DNA of 64,000 nt from CAYWMD01 sp964458575. GTDB taxonomy: Bacteria > Verrucomicrobiota > Verrucomicrobiia > Limisphaerales > JADLHS01. The stretch is taken from positions 124,001-188,000 of the forward strand of contig CAYWMD010000004.1 in NCBI GenBank assembly GCA_964458575.1. Direction: 5' to 3'. Both the position numbers and the translations under genes were made by a program. Position 1 is the stretch's first letter, and every line of letters begins with the position of its first letter. Shown in pieces: positions 43,251 to 50,818 of this stretch. A model generated the notes under the pieces. It was not told the origin of the DNA and did not search any database. It saw only the letters and a list, made by a program, of their open reading frames with translations.

Positions 43251-44411
43251 ATGGTCACCGAACAAGCCAAACCCAGTTCAAGCAAAACCTCCCCACCCCG
43301 GATAAAGCGTTACACCGGCGAGGTGGTTTACATCTATGCCTTCGATGTGGCGTACGACATGGCCAGTCAGCCCGCCGGCACGCTGTTGGGCCAGCCGATT
43401 GCGCAATTCGCCGTGGACGCGAGCAAGCGCAGTCCCAAACAACTGTTCTTTTTCAAACCGCAGATGGTCCGCTTGCCGCCGCTGGACCGCATCGCCCCGC
43501 ATGGCCCGGTCCGGGTCGAGCGCGCGGTGAAACTCCTTCCCGTCGGCGCCATCAACATCACGGCGCGGGTGCCGTTTGCGGTGGATCACCTCGAGCAGCT
43601 CGTGGACTTCCATGACCTCCAATTCCGGAATGGTTCATTGCATGATGAGATCCGGGAACTGGCGCACGAACTGGTGCGGGAATTGAATCCACATCTCGTG
43701 CGCCCGCATCCGCAACTCCCCGAGGAGGAAGCCTACACGGTGTTTTGCCTCGCGTCGCCATTGGTCGCGGACACCGGCGAAACGATCAGCGCGGAAGCCT
43801 GGTTTCAATCCCACCGCCGGCAGGTCGCCGCGCTGTTAACGCAGGAGCCGGACATCGGCCGCCTGTCGAAGCAGGAATCCGACGAATCCACGGGGCGGTA
43901 TCTCAGTTACTACGAAAATGATCTGGTCGTAGTGGACTGGGACGCGGCGCTCATCATTGACGAGCCGGAGGACATGGACGAAACGCTCTACATCATGGAG
44001 CTGGCGAATCTGCAACTGGCGGAATTGGAAGCCTACGACCGCATTCTCGACGAGACGCTGGACCGTTCGTATCGCGGCCTCGGCGAACCGCGCCGCCGCC
44101 CGCGCGGCGACATCCTGGGCGAACTGCGCGATCTGCGCATTGACCTGGCGCGTTTCAACGACGAACTGTCCAACATCACCAAATTCTTCGGCGACTGGCA
44201 CCTGGCGCGCATTTATGAAAGAATCGCGCAGCGGTTTCACCTGGGCGACTGGCATCGCATCGTGGACGGCAAGCTCAGGACGCTTGATGACCTCTACCAG
44301 TTGCTGAAACACGACCAGAACAACCGCTGGATGCTCGTGCTGGAAGCGACCATTGTGTTGTTGTTCATCATTGATCTGGTGGTGTTGGTGATGGGGTTGA
44401 AGGGACATTAA
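43251..44411 (+). CDS. RMD1/YagE (DUF155)-like membrane protein
   Basis: A 386-residue protein with a single C-terminal transmembrane helix (MLVLEATIVLLFIIDLVVLV). The middle (LSYYENDLVVVDWDAALIID) and the C-terminal helical part (LRDLRIDLARFNDELSN, TKFFGDWHLARIYERIAQRF, WHRIVDGKLRTLDDLYQLLK) follow the layout of DUF155, the family of yeast Rmd1, where the last helix anchors the protein. Function in bacteria is unknown; relatives are membrane-bound scaffolds. The 233 bases upstream hold nothing I can name. A minus-strand terminator lies just downstream. Confidence 0.7.
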   Translation: MVTEQAKPSSSKTSPPRIKRYTGEVVYIYAFDVAYDMASQPAGTLLGQPIAQFAVDASKRSPKQLFFFKPQMVRLPPLDRIAPHGPVRVERAVKLLPVGAINITARVPFAVDHLEQLVDFHDLQFRNGSLHDEIRELAHELVRELNPHLVRPHPQLPEEEAYTVFCLASPLVADTGETISAEAWFQSHRRQVAALLTQEPDIGRLSKQESDESTGRYLSYYENDLVVVDWDAALIIDEPEDMDETLYIMELANLQLAELEAYDRILDETLDRSYRGLGEPRRRPRGDILGELRDLRIDLARFNDELSNITKFFGDWHLARIYERIAQRFHLGDWHRIVDGKLRTLDDLYQLLKHDQNNRWMLVLEATIVLLFIIDLVVLVMGLKGH

Positions 44412-44445
44412 CCGGCGCATTCCGAGGCGCGATCGGTCCATTGCC

Positions 44446-44482
44446 AAAGAAAAAGGCCGGCTCGCGATCACGCAAGCCGGCC
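44446..44482 (-). terminator. Rho-independent terminator of the DUF481 gene
   Basis: On the minus strand an eight-pair GC stem (GGCCGGCT/AGCCGGCC) around a twelve-base loop is followed by TTTTTCTTT. It begins 35 bases after the DUF481 stop codon and is the clearest intrinsic terminator in the window. Confidence 0.9.
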
Positions 44483-44516
44483 GGGTTGGCGCAGTGAGTC
44501 TATCCGCAAACTTCCC

Positions 44517-45290
44517 CTAGAACTTGTAGCGGATGCCGGCAATCATCCGGAAATCGTTTTCCTTGCGGCCCGGCGCCGGGTTGCTGTTGAAATTGTCCTG
44601 GCACACGAGGCTCAAACTGGTCTTCTTGGTGATGGCGGCGTCAATGCCAACCTCCGCGTTGATCAGGTAATCTTCGCTCCAGTCCTCCACCTTGGGAATG
44701 TATTCGATGCTCTGCCAGATTCGGGTGGTGTCGGTCAGCTTATGTTCGAACTTCTCGCCCACGCGGAAACCGAGATACGATTCCGACGACTCGGACTTGA
44801 GTTTTTCAAACACGACCGACGGACCGACTTCACCGCTGAGCGTGGTCTTCGGCTGCTTGATGAAATAATAACCCGCCAGCGGGCTGATGCGCACCCGATA
44901 ATCCACGCCCGCGATTTCATCGTAATCGCCGTCCAGCCGCAAACCGCCATAGACGCGTTCCGTGACCAGCCGGTTGTACTGCCCGTAACCGCGCACGTAT
45001 TGCGCATTCTTCTGGGTTTCGTGATCCACGGTTGATTCGCCGTAACCGCCGCTGGCCCCAAAGGCCAGTTCGTCCTTTTCCCACTTACGCTTCGTGTCCA
45101 GCGTCAGGTTTCCGAGGAAGGAATCGCTGTTGCCCCGGGTCAGGGTTGCCCCCGCAAAGGCGCTGGTTTCCCAGCCCTTTTTTTCTTCCGGTTTATCCTG
45201 GGCACAGACCCATACGGAAGCCGAACACAAAATACTCATGGTGGCCAGCCACTGCCGTTTACGAAGCCAAATCATTGTCGTTGTTTGCAT
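44517..45290 (-). CDS. DUF481 / YdiY-like outer-membrane protein
   Basis: A 257-residue exported beta-barrel protein. The signal peptide ends at VWVCAQ. The mature part repeats beta-strand pairs with the DUF481 pattern (SAFAGATLTRGNSDSFLGNL, GYGQYNRLVTERVYGGLRLD, LAGYYFIKQPKTTLSGEVGP) and ends in a terminal aromatic strand, MIAGIRYKF, suited to BAM insertion. The family includes salt-induced outer-membrane proteins; exact function is unknown. A longer frame upstream lacks a signal peptide and runs through low-similarity sequence, so the ATG at MQTTTMIWL was taken. A short GCCGGC hairpin lies in the leader (45374-45391). Confidence 0.9.
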   Translation of the reverse strand: MQTTTMIWLRKRQWLATMSILCSASVWVCAQDKPEEKKGWETSAFAGATLTRGNSDSFLGNLTLDTKRKWEKDELAFGASGGYGESTVDHETQKNAQYVRGYGQYNRLVTERVYGGLRLDGDYDEIAGVDYRVRISPLAGYYFIKQPKTTLSGEVGPSVVFEKLKSESSESYLGFRVGEKFEHKLTDTTRIWQSIEYIPKVEDWSEDYLINAEVGIDAAITKKTSLSLVCQDNFNSNPAPGRKENDFRMIAGIRYKF

Positions 45291-45583
45291 GTTGTTTTCC
45301 GCGCTGCTGTTCTCTTTTGTGCCGAAAAACCTTTCCACTCGGGTCCGCCGGCAAAAAAAGGACGCCAAAAATAGCCGGCGATCCAGCCGGCGCAAGTCAA
45401 ACCTGCAGGGCGGGCGTCTGCGCGAAGTTCTCCCGGTTTTCCCCCGGCAAAAAACGCAACAAAGTTTCAGTGACAGCAATTGGATAATACCGGGGACGGG
45501 TCGGCTGTTTTGCGGGCGGGGTCGCGTGGGCCCGCGCCAGTTCGTGCTCGCCTTGTCGCGATATTCCCCATTCAATCCCCGCG
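45291..45583. promoter_or_regulatory. Divergent intergenic region
   Basis: Separates the DUF481 gene (-) from the beta-helix gene (+) and must hold both promoters. A GCCGGC-GATCCA-GCCGGC hairpin sits about 90 bases upstream of the DUF481 start. No promoter consensus convincing enough to place a start of transcription. Confidence 0.4.
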
Positions 45584-46750
45584 ATGAAATGTCACGTTCC
45601 GATATTTCGCGTTGCCAGACTTTTGAACTACATCGCCGGTCTCCTGCTTGCGGTCACGAATCTCGCGCCAGCCGCAGAGGTCACGATCAATGTCGCTGCC
45701 AAGGATTCGTCCGCTCGGGCGAAAGCCGCCGCCCAATTTTTGGCTGATGGCGAAGGCGACCAGGAACAAATCAATGCCGCGATTCGCGCACTGCCACCGG
45801 CCGGGGGAACCGTTCAATTGATGGAAGGCACGTATGACATTCGGCGCATCGAGGGAACACTGGGCGGGGTGCTCATTGAGCGCAGTTACATGACACTGGC
45901 AGGTCAGGGTGCGGCCACGCGCCTCGTGCTGGCGTCGAACCAGAACGTAAATGTCATTCGCATCATTGGCTCCGGGGTCGGGCACATCACCATCCGCGAC
46001 CTCTGCGTGGACGGCAATCGCGAGCAGAACTTCACGGGCAAGGGCGACCCCAACATTTCCCACGACCGCTTCGAGTTTTGTGGCATCAAGGCCTTTCGCC
46101 AGGCGCCACGCGGCCCGAGCGCCACCGGGGACACGCACGACATCACCATCCGCAATTGCATCGTGAAGAACTCGCAGCGGCTTGGCATCATGCTCGAAGG
46201 TCCAAGCATGCGCGTGCTGGACAACGTCCTCGGCAACGCCGGTTCGGATTCCGTCGAAATTCTCACCGGCCCGGGGATGATTCGCGGCAACGTTGCCGAA
46301 ATCACCGGTCAGACGCACGTCGCCTTCGGTTCGGATCGCGGGAACTCGATCATCATGGCCGACAACATCGTGCGCGTGAAGAAGGGCGGCCAGCTTGACA
46401 TTGGTTATCGCTCCTGGGCTGGTTCGAAACGCCACGTCATCGCCAACAATGTTTTGACCGTCGAAGAAGGCGGCCAATGCGGGCTCGCCATGGACGTGCG
46501 CGGCACCGAAACCACGATCAACGGCAACAACCTTCAAGCGCTCAACTCCACCAACGCCACCCGCCTTCGCCTCACTGCTGGGAACGCGGTTGTAACGGCC
46601 AACGTACTCGAGAACATTGTGCTTGAAGTGGACGACCAGACTGGCGCCGACAAGCCGATTCTCATTCACGGAAACGTTCTCCAGAATTCGCAAGTCGTCC
46701 GGCACAAAGGGAACGTCATCGAGTCGCTGGGGAATCGTGAAAAGGAGTAA
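45584..46750 (+). CDS. Secreted right-handed parallel beta-helix protein
   Basis: A 388-residue exported protein. Signal peptide LNYIAGLLLAVTNLAPAAE. The body has the beta-helix pattern of pectin-lyase-fold proteins: an N-terminal INAAIRALPPAGGTVQLMEG cap that resembles pectate-lyase-superfamily (Pectate_lyase_3) starts, then rungs such as ITIRDLCVDGNREQNF, ITIRNCIVKNSQRLGIMLEG and MIRGNVAEITGQTHVAFGSD. No catalytic set is obvious. The downstream large secreted protein starts 14 bases before this gene ends, so they are co-translated and probably work on the same polysaccharide. Confidence 0.85.
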   Translation: MKCHVPIFRVARLLNYIAGLLLAVTNLAPAAEVTINVAAKDSSARAKAAAQFLADGEGDQEQINAAIRALPPAGGTVQLMEGTYDIRRIEGTLGGVLIERSYMTLAGQGAATRLVLASNQNVNVIRIIGSGVGHITIRDLCVDGNREQNFTGKGDPNISHDRFEFCGIKAFRQAPRGPSATGDTHDITIRNCIVKNSQRLGIMLEGPSMRVLDNVLGNAGSDSVEILTGPGMIRGNVAEITGQTHVAFGSDRGNSIIMADNIVRVKKGGQLDIGYRSWAGSKRHVIANNVLTVEEGGQCGLAMDVRGTETTINGNNLQALNSTNATRLRLTAGNAVVTANVLENIVLEVDDQTGADKPILIHGNVLQNSQVVRHKGNVIESLGNREKE

Positions 46751-49700
46751 TTTGAATCTGCTCGCTGTCCATAGCCTTGCCACGTTGCTGATACTGTGCG
46801 CGGCTTTCACTGCGCGCGCCGGCATGCCCTTTGACGCCGCACGGTTTGGCCTGCCGCTGCCCGAAGGCAACGGCGTGATGTGGGAAGACCCGCGCGAGAT
46901 TCATCGTGTCGTCGTCCAATTTGCGAGCAACCCGCCGCCGAATGTGCGGCTCGAATACTGGGGCAGCCGCTGGCCGCAGAAGCATCTGCCCAAGGACAGT
47001 GAGCCGGGCGGCGGCAGCATCGGCTGGTTTGAGTTGGGTAATTGGTACACCTACGAATGGCGCGTCGCCGATGCCGAGACTCAGGCCGGCGGGAACAAGC
47101 TCAGTTTCACTTTTCGTCCAGTCAATGCGAAGGAATTTCCAACTCTCACCAACTATCCGGCTGATTTCCGGTTCACGCTCAAGCTGCGTGTAATGGCGGA
47201 TTCACCGCTCCCGAAAATTGAAAAGCTGGCGGCGTTCACGGATTCAGTGGTGGAGGATCGCGCCGTGCGTTTGGTGTTCGACAAGCCGCCGAAAGGAAAG
47301 CTCGACGTGACGGCTTTTAACGGCGTGATTGAGAAGGTCGAAGGAGTCGGAGTGTTGAAAAAAACGGCGGCGTCTGAAGGCAGCAAGGTTCTCCCTCACC
47401 CTGACCCTCTCCCGCTGGGAGAGGGAACAGCAGCCGGGCGTCAGAATTCCTCCTATGCGCGTCCGGCTAATTCAGACTCAGATCATTCCAAAAACCAGCC
47501 GCCGATTCTCCCTCTCCCAGCGGGAGAGGGCCGGGGTGAGGGAGAGTCGTCGAATAGGCCAGGGATGTCGGCAAAGCGAAAAACTTCGGATAAGCACTTC
47601 CGTGTCAGCTTCCGTGCGGTCGCGAACTCCGACCCGAACACTTTTGATCGCACGTTGGTCACGGTAAAAAACGGCGACAAGACTTTTACCTTCAAGTTTG
47701 ACGACCTCGCGCAAGGGCCGCTTTACCTGCCGGAGTTCGGCGCGGTGGTTTTGCCGGACGGCGATGATCGTGATTACGCCGCCGTCGCCGCGGCGGTCAA
47801 GGCCCGCAGTGCGAAAACGCTTTACGACCGCGTTGGCGAGATGCCGGAGCAAACCTGGCGCGCAGCCTGGGAAGGGATGCCGCCCAAGAAATCCCACATC
47901 TACCTGCCGCTCGGACTCGATGGCGGACGGCAACGATTTCGGCTCGATGCCGACGGGGCGGTGAGTTTCCGCATTCAAGACTTCAACATTCGAAAGCGTC
48001 CGGGGCGCGACAAGCCTCGTCTGCCGCTGGAGCCGTCACCCGTGCAATTCCGTTTTCAACCCAGCAACGCGCCGGTCTTTCGCACCATCGAAGAGGAAAG
48101 CCTGCCGATCTGCCACACAACCTGGGAAACGAACGGCGTCCGCACCACTCAAACCGCGTTTGTCACCGAACTCGCCGGGGCAAAAGCCAACGGCCCCGTG
48201 CCGGCAGCGGATGGTTTCGCCGTGTTCATGGCGAAGTTTGTCCTGAGCAATATCGCCAACACCCCGCGAACCGCATCGCTTCCTCTCGCCTACACCGCAG
48301 ATCGAAAACCTGAGTGGTTGCGCCCCGGCGAGCGCGGCACGCTCTGGCTTGGCGACAATTTGCGAGCCCAGGTTATCAGCAGAGTGGCGCCGACCGTAGA
48401 GAAGGACGCCTTTCGGTGGTCGTCGTCGCTCGCGCCCGGCGAGAGCATGAGCGTTGTCGTCAAAATTCCCTACCTTGTGCTGACGAATAAAACCGAACAT
48501 GACGCGCTCACGAAACTGGATTTCGCCACCGAGCACCGCGAAATCGCCGGCTATTGGCGACGACGGTTGAACGAAGGCGCGCGGATCGTCACGCCCGAAC
48601 CGATGCTCAACGAATTCTACCGGGCGCATGCGGGGCATTTGCTCATCAACTGCGAGGGCGACCCGGAGAGCGCGGAACGGCGGTTCGCGCGGGTTGGATC
48701 GTTCATCTACGGCGCCTACGGCAACGAATCGTGCATGATGGTCGTGGATCTCGAACGTCGCGGCTACCACCAGGAAGCGCAGGAATGTCTCGACGCGTGG
48801 CTGCATTATCAGGGCAAGGTGGAGTTGCCGGGCGATTTCTCCACGAAGAAGGGCGTGCTCTACGGTGCGGGCGGTCTTGAGGCCGGCGGTTACAACCAGC
48901 ATCACGGCTGGATTCTTTGGATGCTCGCCGAGCATTACCGTTTCACGCGCGACGAGGCTTGGCTGCGGAAATCCGCTCCCGGAATTCTCGTGGGCGCGGA
49001 CTGGATCATCAACGAAACCAAACGCACCGCGAACCGCCACGAACTCGAACGCGGCCTCCTGCCTGCCGGCAGCCTCGAAGACATTGGCGATTGGTGGACG
49101 TGGCTTTCGACGAGTTGCTACACCTGGCGCGGTCTGGATTCCGCCGCGTGGGCGCTGGAGCAGATCGAACATCCCGACGCCAAACGCGTTCGCGCCGAAG
49201 CGACCGCTTACCACCAGGCGCTGGTTAAAAACTTCCGTAAAGCCAGCGAACGCTCGCCCGTGGTCCGCCTGCGCGACGGCACGGCCGTCCCGCATATTCC
49301 TTCGATGGTTCATCGGCGCGGACGCTACTTTGGCTGGATTTGCGAGACGCTCGAAGGCTCGCTGCATTTGCTCATCGCCGGCGTGATTGACCCGCGTTCA
49401 CCCGAAGCGGCGTGGATTTTGAAAGATTACGAGGACAACCGTTATCTCTCGAACCAATACGGCTACACGCTCGACGATTTCGAGAAGCACTGGTTCAGTC
49501 GCGGCGGGATGTCCATGCAAGCGTGTTTGCTGCTCGATGTTGAGCCGTATCTTTACCGCGACGACGTGAAACACGCCTTACGCGCGATGTTCAACGGCCA
49601 GGCGGTGAGTTATTTCCCCGACGTGCGCCTGAACACCGAGCACGCGCTGCCGGAAATGGGCGATTGGAAGGGCGACCATTACAAGAGCAGCGACGAAGCC

Positions 49701-50060
49701 AACATCGCCGGCTGGCTGCGCTACCTGTTCGTGCGCGAGGAAGGCGACATGTTGCTCATCGGCCAAGCCGTGCTGCGAGACTGGTTGCGCCCCGGCCAAA
49801 AATGTGGCATCGAACGAACCTCCACCTGGTTCGGCCCGACCAGCGTGCTTTACAGCGGCGGCGAAAATGAAATCACCGCGACGCTCGACGGCCCAACGCG
49901 CAATCCGCCCAAGGAAATCCGCCTGCGCTTCCGTGAGCCGAACGGGCGCCAGTTGAAATCCGTGATGGTGAATGGCAGGAAGTGGAAGAAGTTCGACGGA
50001 GAATGGGTGAAGTTGCCGGGTGATGTCGGCAAGGCGACCATTCTGGCGCAGTTCCGGTAG
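46737..50060 (+). CDS. Large secreted six-hairpin glycosidase-like protein
   Basis: About 1,107 residues, starting at a GTG that overlaps the beta-helix gene and gives a good signal peptide (MKRSNLNLLAVHSLATLLIL to FTARA). A TTG five codons later has AGGAG four bases before it and is the alternative. The N-terminal half is beta-sandwich-like. From about residue 610 the sequence is helical with the alternating hairpin style of alpha/alpha-toroid glycosidases: GAYGNESCMMVVDLERRGYH, GGYNQHHGWILWMLAEHYRF, LEDIGDWWTWLSTSCYTWRG, then a C-terminal beta domain. Acidic residues suitable for catalysis exist, but I cannot assign a GH family. Residues about 219-270 come from an inserted palindromic repeat (separate entry). 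Confidence 0.85.
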   Translation: MKRSNLNLLAVHSLATLLILCAAFTARAGMPFDAARFGLPLPEGNGVMWEDPREIHRVVVQFASNPPPNVRLEYWGSRWPQKHLPKDSEPGGGSIGWFELGNWYTYEWRVADAETQAGGNKLSFTFRPVNAKEFPTLTNYPADFRFTLKLRVMADSPLPKIEKLAAFTDSVVEDRAVRLVFDKPPKGKLDVTAFNGVIEKVEGVGVLKKTAASEGSKVLPHPDPLPLGEGTAAGRQNSSYARPANSDSDHSKNQPPILPLPAGEGRGEGESSNRPGMSAKRKTSDKHFRVSFRAVANSDPNTFDRTLVTVKNGDKTFTFKFDDLAQGPLYLPEFGAVVLPDGDDRDYAAVAAAVKARSAKTLYDRVGEMPEQTWRAAWEGMPPKKSHIYLPLGLDGGRQRFRLDADGAVSFRIQDFNIRKRPGRDKPRLPLEPSPVQFRFQPSNAPVFRTIEEESLPICHTTWETNGVRTTQTAFVTELAGAKANGPVPAADGFAVFMAKFVLSNIANTPRTASLPLAYTADRKPEWLRPGERGTLWLGDNLRAQVISRVAPTVEKDAFRWSSSLAPGESMSVVVKIPYLVLTNKTEHDALTKLDFATEHREIAGYWRRRLNEGARIVTPEPMLNEFYRAHAGHLLINCEGDPESAERRFARVGSFIYGAYGNESCMMVVDLERRGYHQEAQECLDAWLHYQGKVELPGDFSTKKGVLYGAGGLEAGGYNQHHGWILWMLAEHYRFTRDEAWLRKSAPGILVGADWIINETKRTANRHELERGLLPAGSLEDIGDWWTWLSTSCYTWRGLDSAAWALEQIEHPDAKRVRAEATAYHQALVKNFRKASERSPVVRLRDGTAVPHIPSMVHRRGRYFGWICETLEGSLHLLIAGVIDPRSPEAAWILKDYEDNRYLSNQYGYTLDDFEKHWFSRGGMSMQACLLLDVEPYLYRDDVKHALRAMFNGQAVSYFPDVRLNTEHALPEMGDWKGDHYKSSDEANIAGWLRYLFVREEGDMLLIGQAVLRDWLRPGQKCGIERTSTWFGPTSVLYSGGENEITATLDGPTRNPPKEIRLRFREPNGRQLKSVMVNGRKWKKFDGEWVKLPGDVGKATILAQFR
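47391..47546. repeat. Inverted pair of palindromic repeats inserted in frame in a coding gene
   Basis: Two copies of a 36-base unit (CTCCCTCACCC..CCCTCTCCC-GCT-GGGAGAGGGA) lie in inverted orientation at 47391-47426 and 47508-47546, 81 bases apart, with two mismatches between them. Each unit contains its own stem, CCCTCTCCC/GGGAGAGGG. This family is usually intergenic. Here it sits inside the glycosidase-like gene without breaking the frame and adds a stretch of about 52 residues with PHPDPLPLGEG and PLPAGEGRGEGE. Confidence 0.9.
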
Positions 50061-50198
50061 GCTGGGTGTGCTCCAAGCTCCGCTATCGTCGGCGCACTCG
50101 CGCGAAGGGTGGAAGTGCGCCTCTTTTTGTCGCCCCGGCTTCATGAAGTTAAACTGTCTGTACTGGCCGAACCCATGTTTGCGGGATAGAATGGCCAC

Positions 50199-50816
50199 AT
50201 GAGCAAAAGACTCTTTGTGGTGAGTGCAGGTTGCCTCCTGGCGATTTCCTTGCGCGCCGATTCCGTCGTCATGCAAAACGGCGACCATTACAACGGCAAG
50301 GTCCTGTCCGTAACCACTAGCAATCTCGTTTTTCACAGCGACGTTCTCGGCGTCGTTACCCTGCCGCGCACGAAAGTTGCCCAGGTCGGCATCGGCGCGA
50401 ATTCCGCATCTAATCAGGCTCCGGTGGTTTTGTCGTCGCCCGCGACCAACCAGACTGTGTTGGCCGGGAAAACCAAGGAGGCCGATGAGCTTTCCGCGAT
50501 GCTGCGGCAACTCGGAGCGTACACCAATCTCATCCAAACGGTGCAATCCCAGTTCCTCGCCGCCGCCGGGCCGGAGGCGAATGCGAAGTTCAGCCAGATG
50601 TTGAACGATCTTACGTCCGGCAAAATGAACATCGCGGATCTGCGCGCCCAGGCGAGAGACGCGGCGAATCAGTTGCGCCAACTGCAAAGTGAATCCGGCG
50701 AGGAGGGCGGTTTAACCGCCGACCTTTATCTTTCCATCCTCGACCGCTTTCTCCTGGACAGCTCGCCGCCCAAAAGCGCGGTCACCAACGCCCCCGGCGG
50801 TTCGTTGCCACGGTAG
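50199..50816 (+). CDS. Small exported protein of unknown function
   Basis: 205 residues. Signal peptide MSKRLFVVSAGCLLAISLRA, then a compact beta-barrel-like segment, VVMQNGDHYNGKVLSVTTSN followed by LVFHSDVLGVVTLPRTKV, which has the style of the N-terminal part of DUF481-like and YgdI-like periplasmic domains. The remainder is helical (ELSAMLRQLGAYTNLIQTVQ, DLRAQARDAANQLRQLQSES). No catalytic residues stand out. The gene stands alone, convergent with the YyaL-family gene, with only two bases between the two stop codons. Confidence 0.8.
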   Translation: MSKRLFVVSAGCLLAISLRADSVVMQNGDHYNGKVLSVTTSNLVFHSDVLGVVTLPRTKVAQVGIGANSASNQAPVVLSSPATNQTVLAGKTKEADELSAMLRQLGAYTNLIQTVQSQFLAAAGPEANAKFSQMLNDLTSGKMNIADLRAQARDAANQLRQLQSESGEEGGLTADLYLSILDRFLLDSSPPKSAVTNAPGGSLPR

Positions 50817-50818
50817 GT

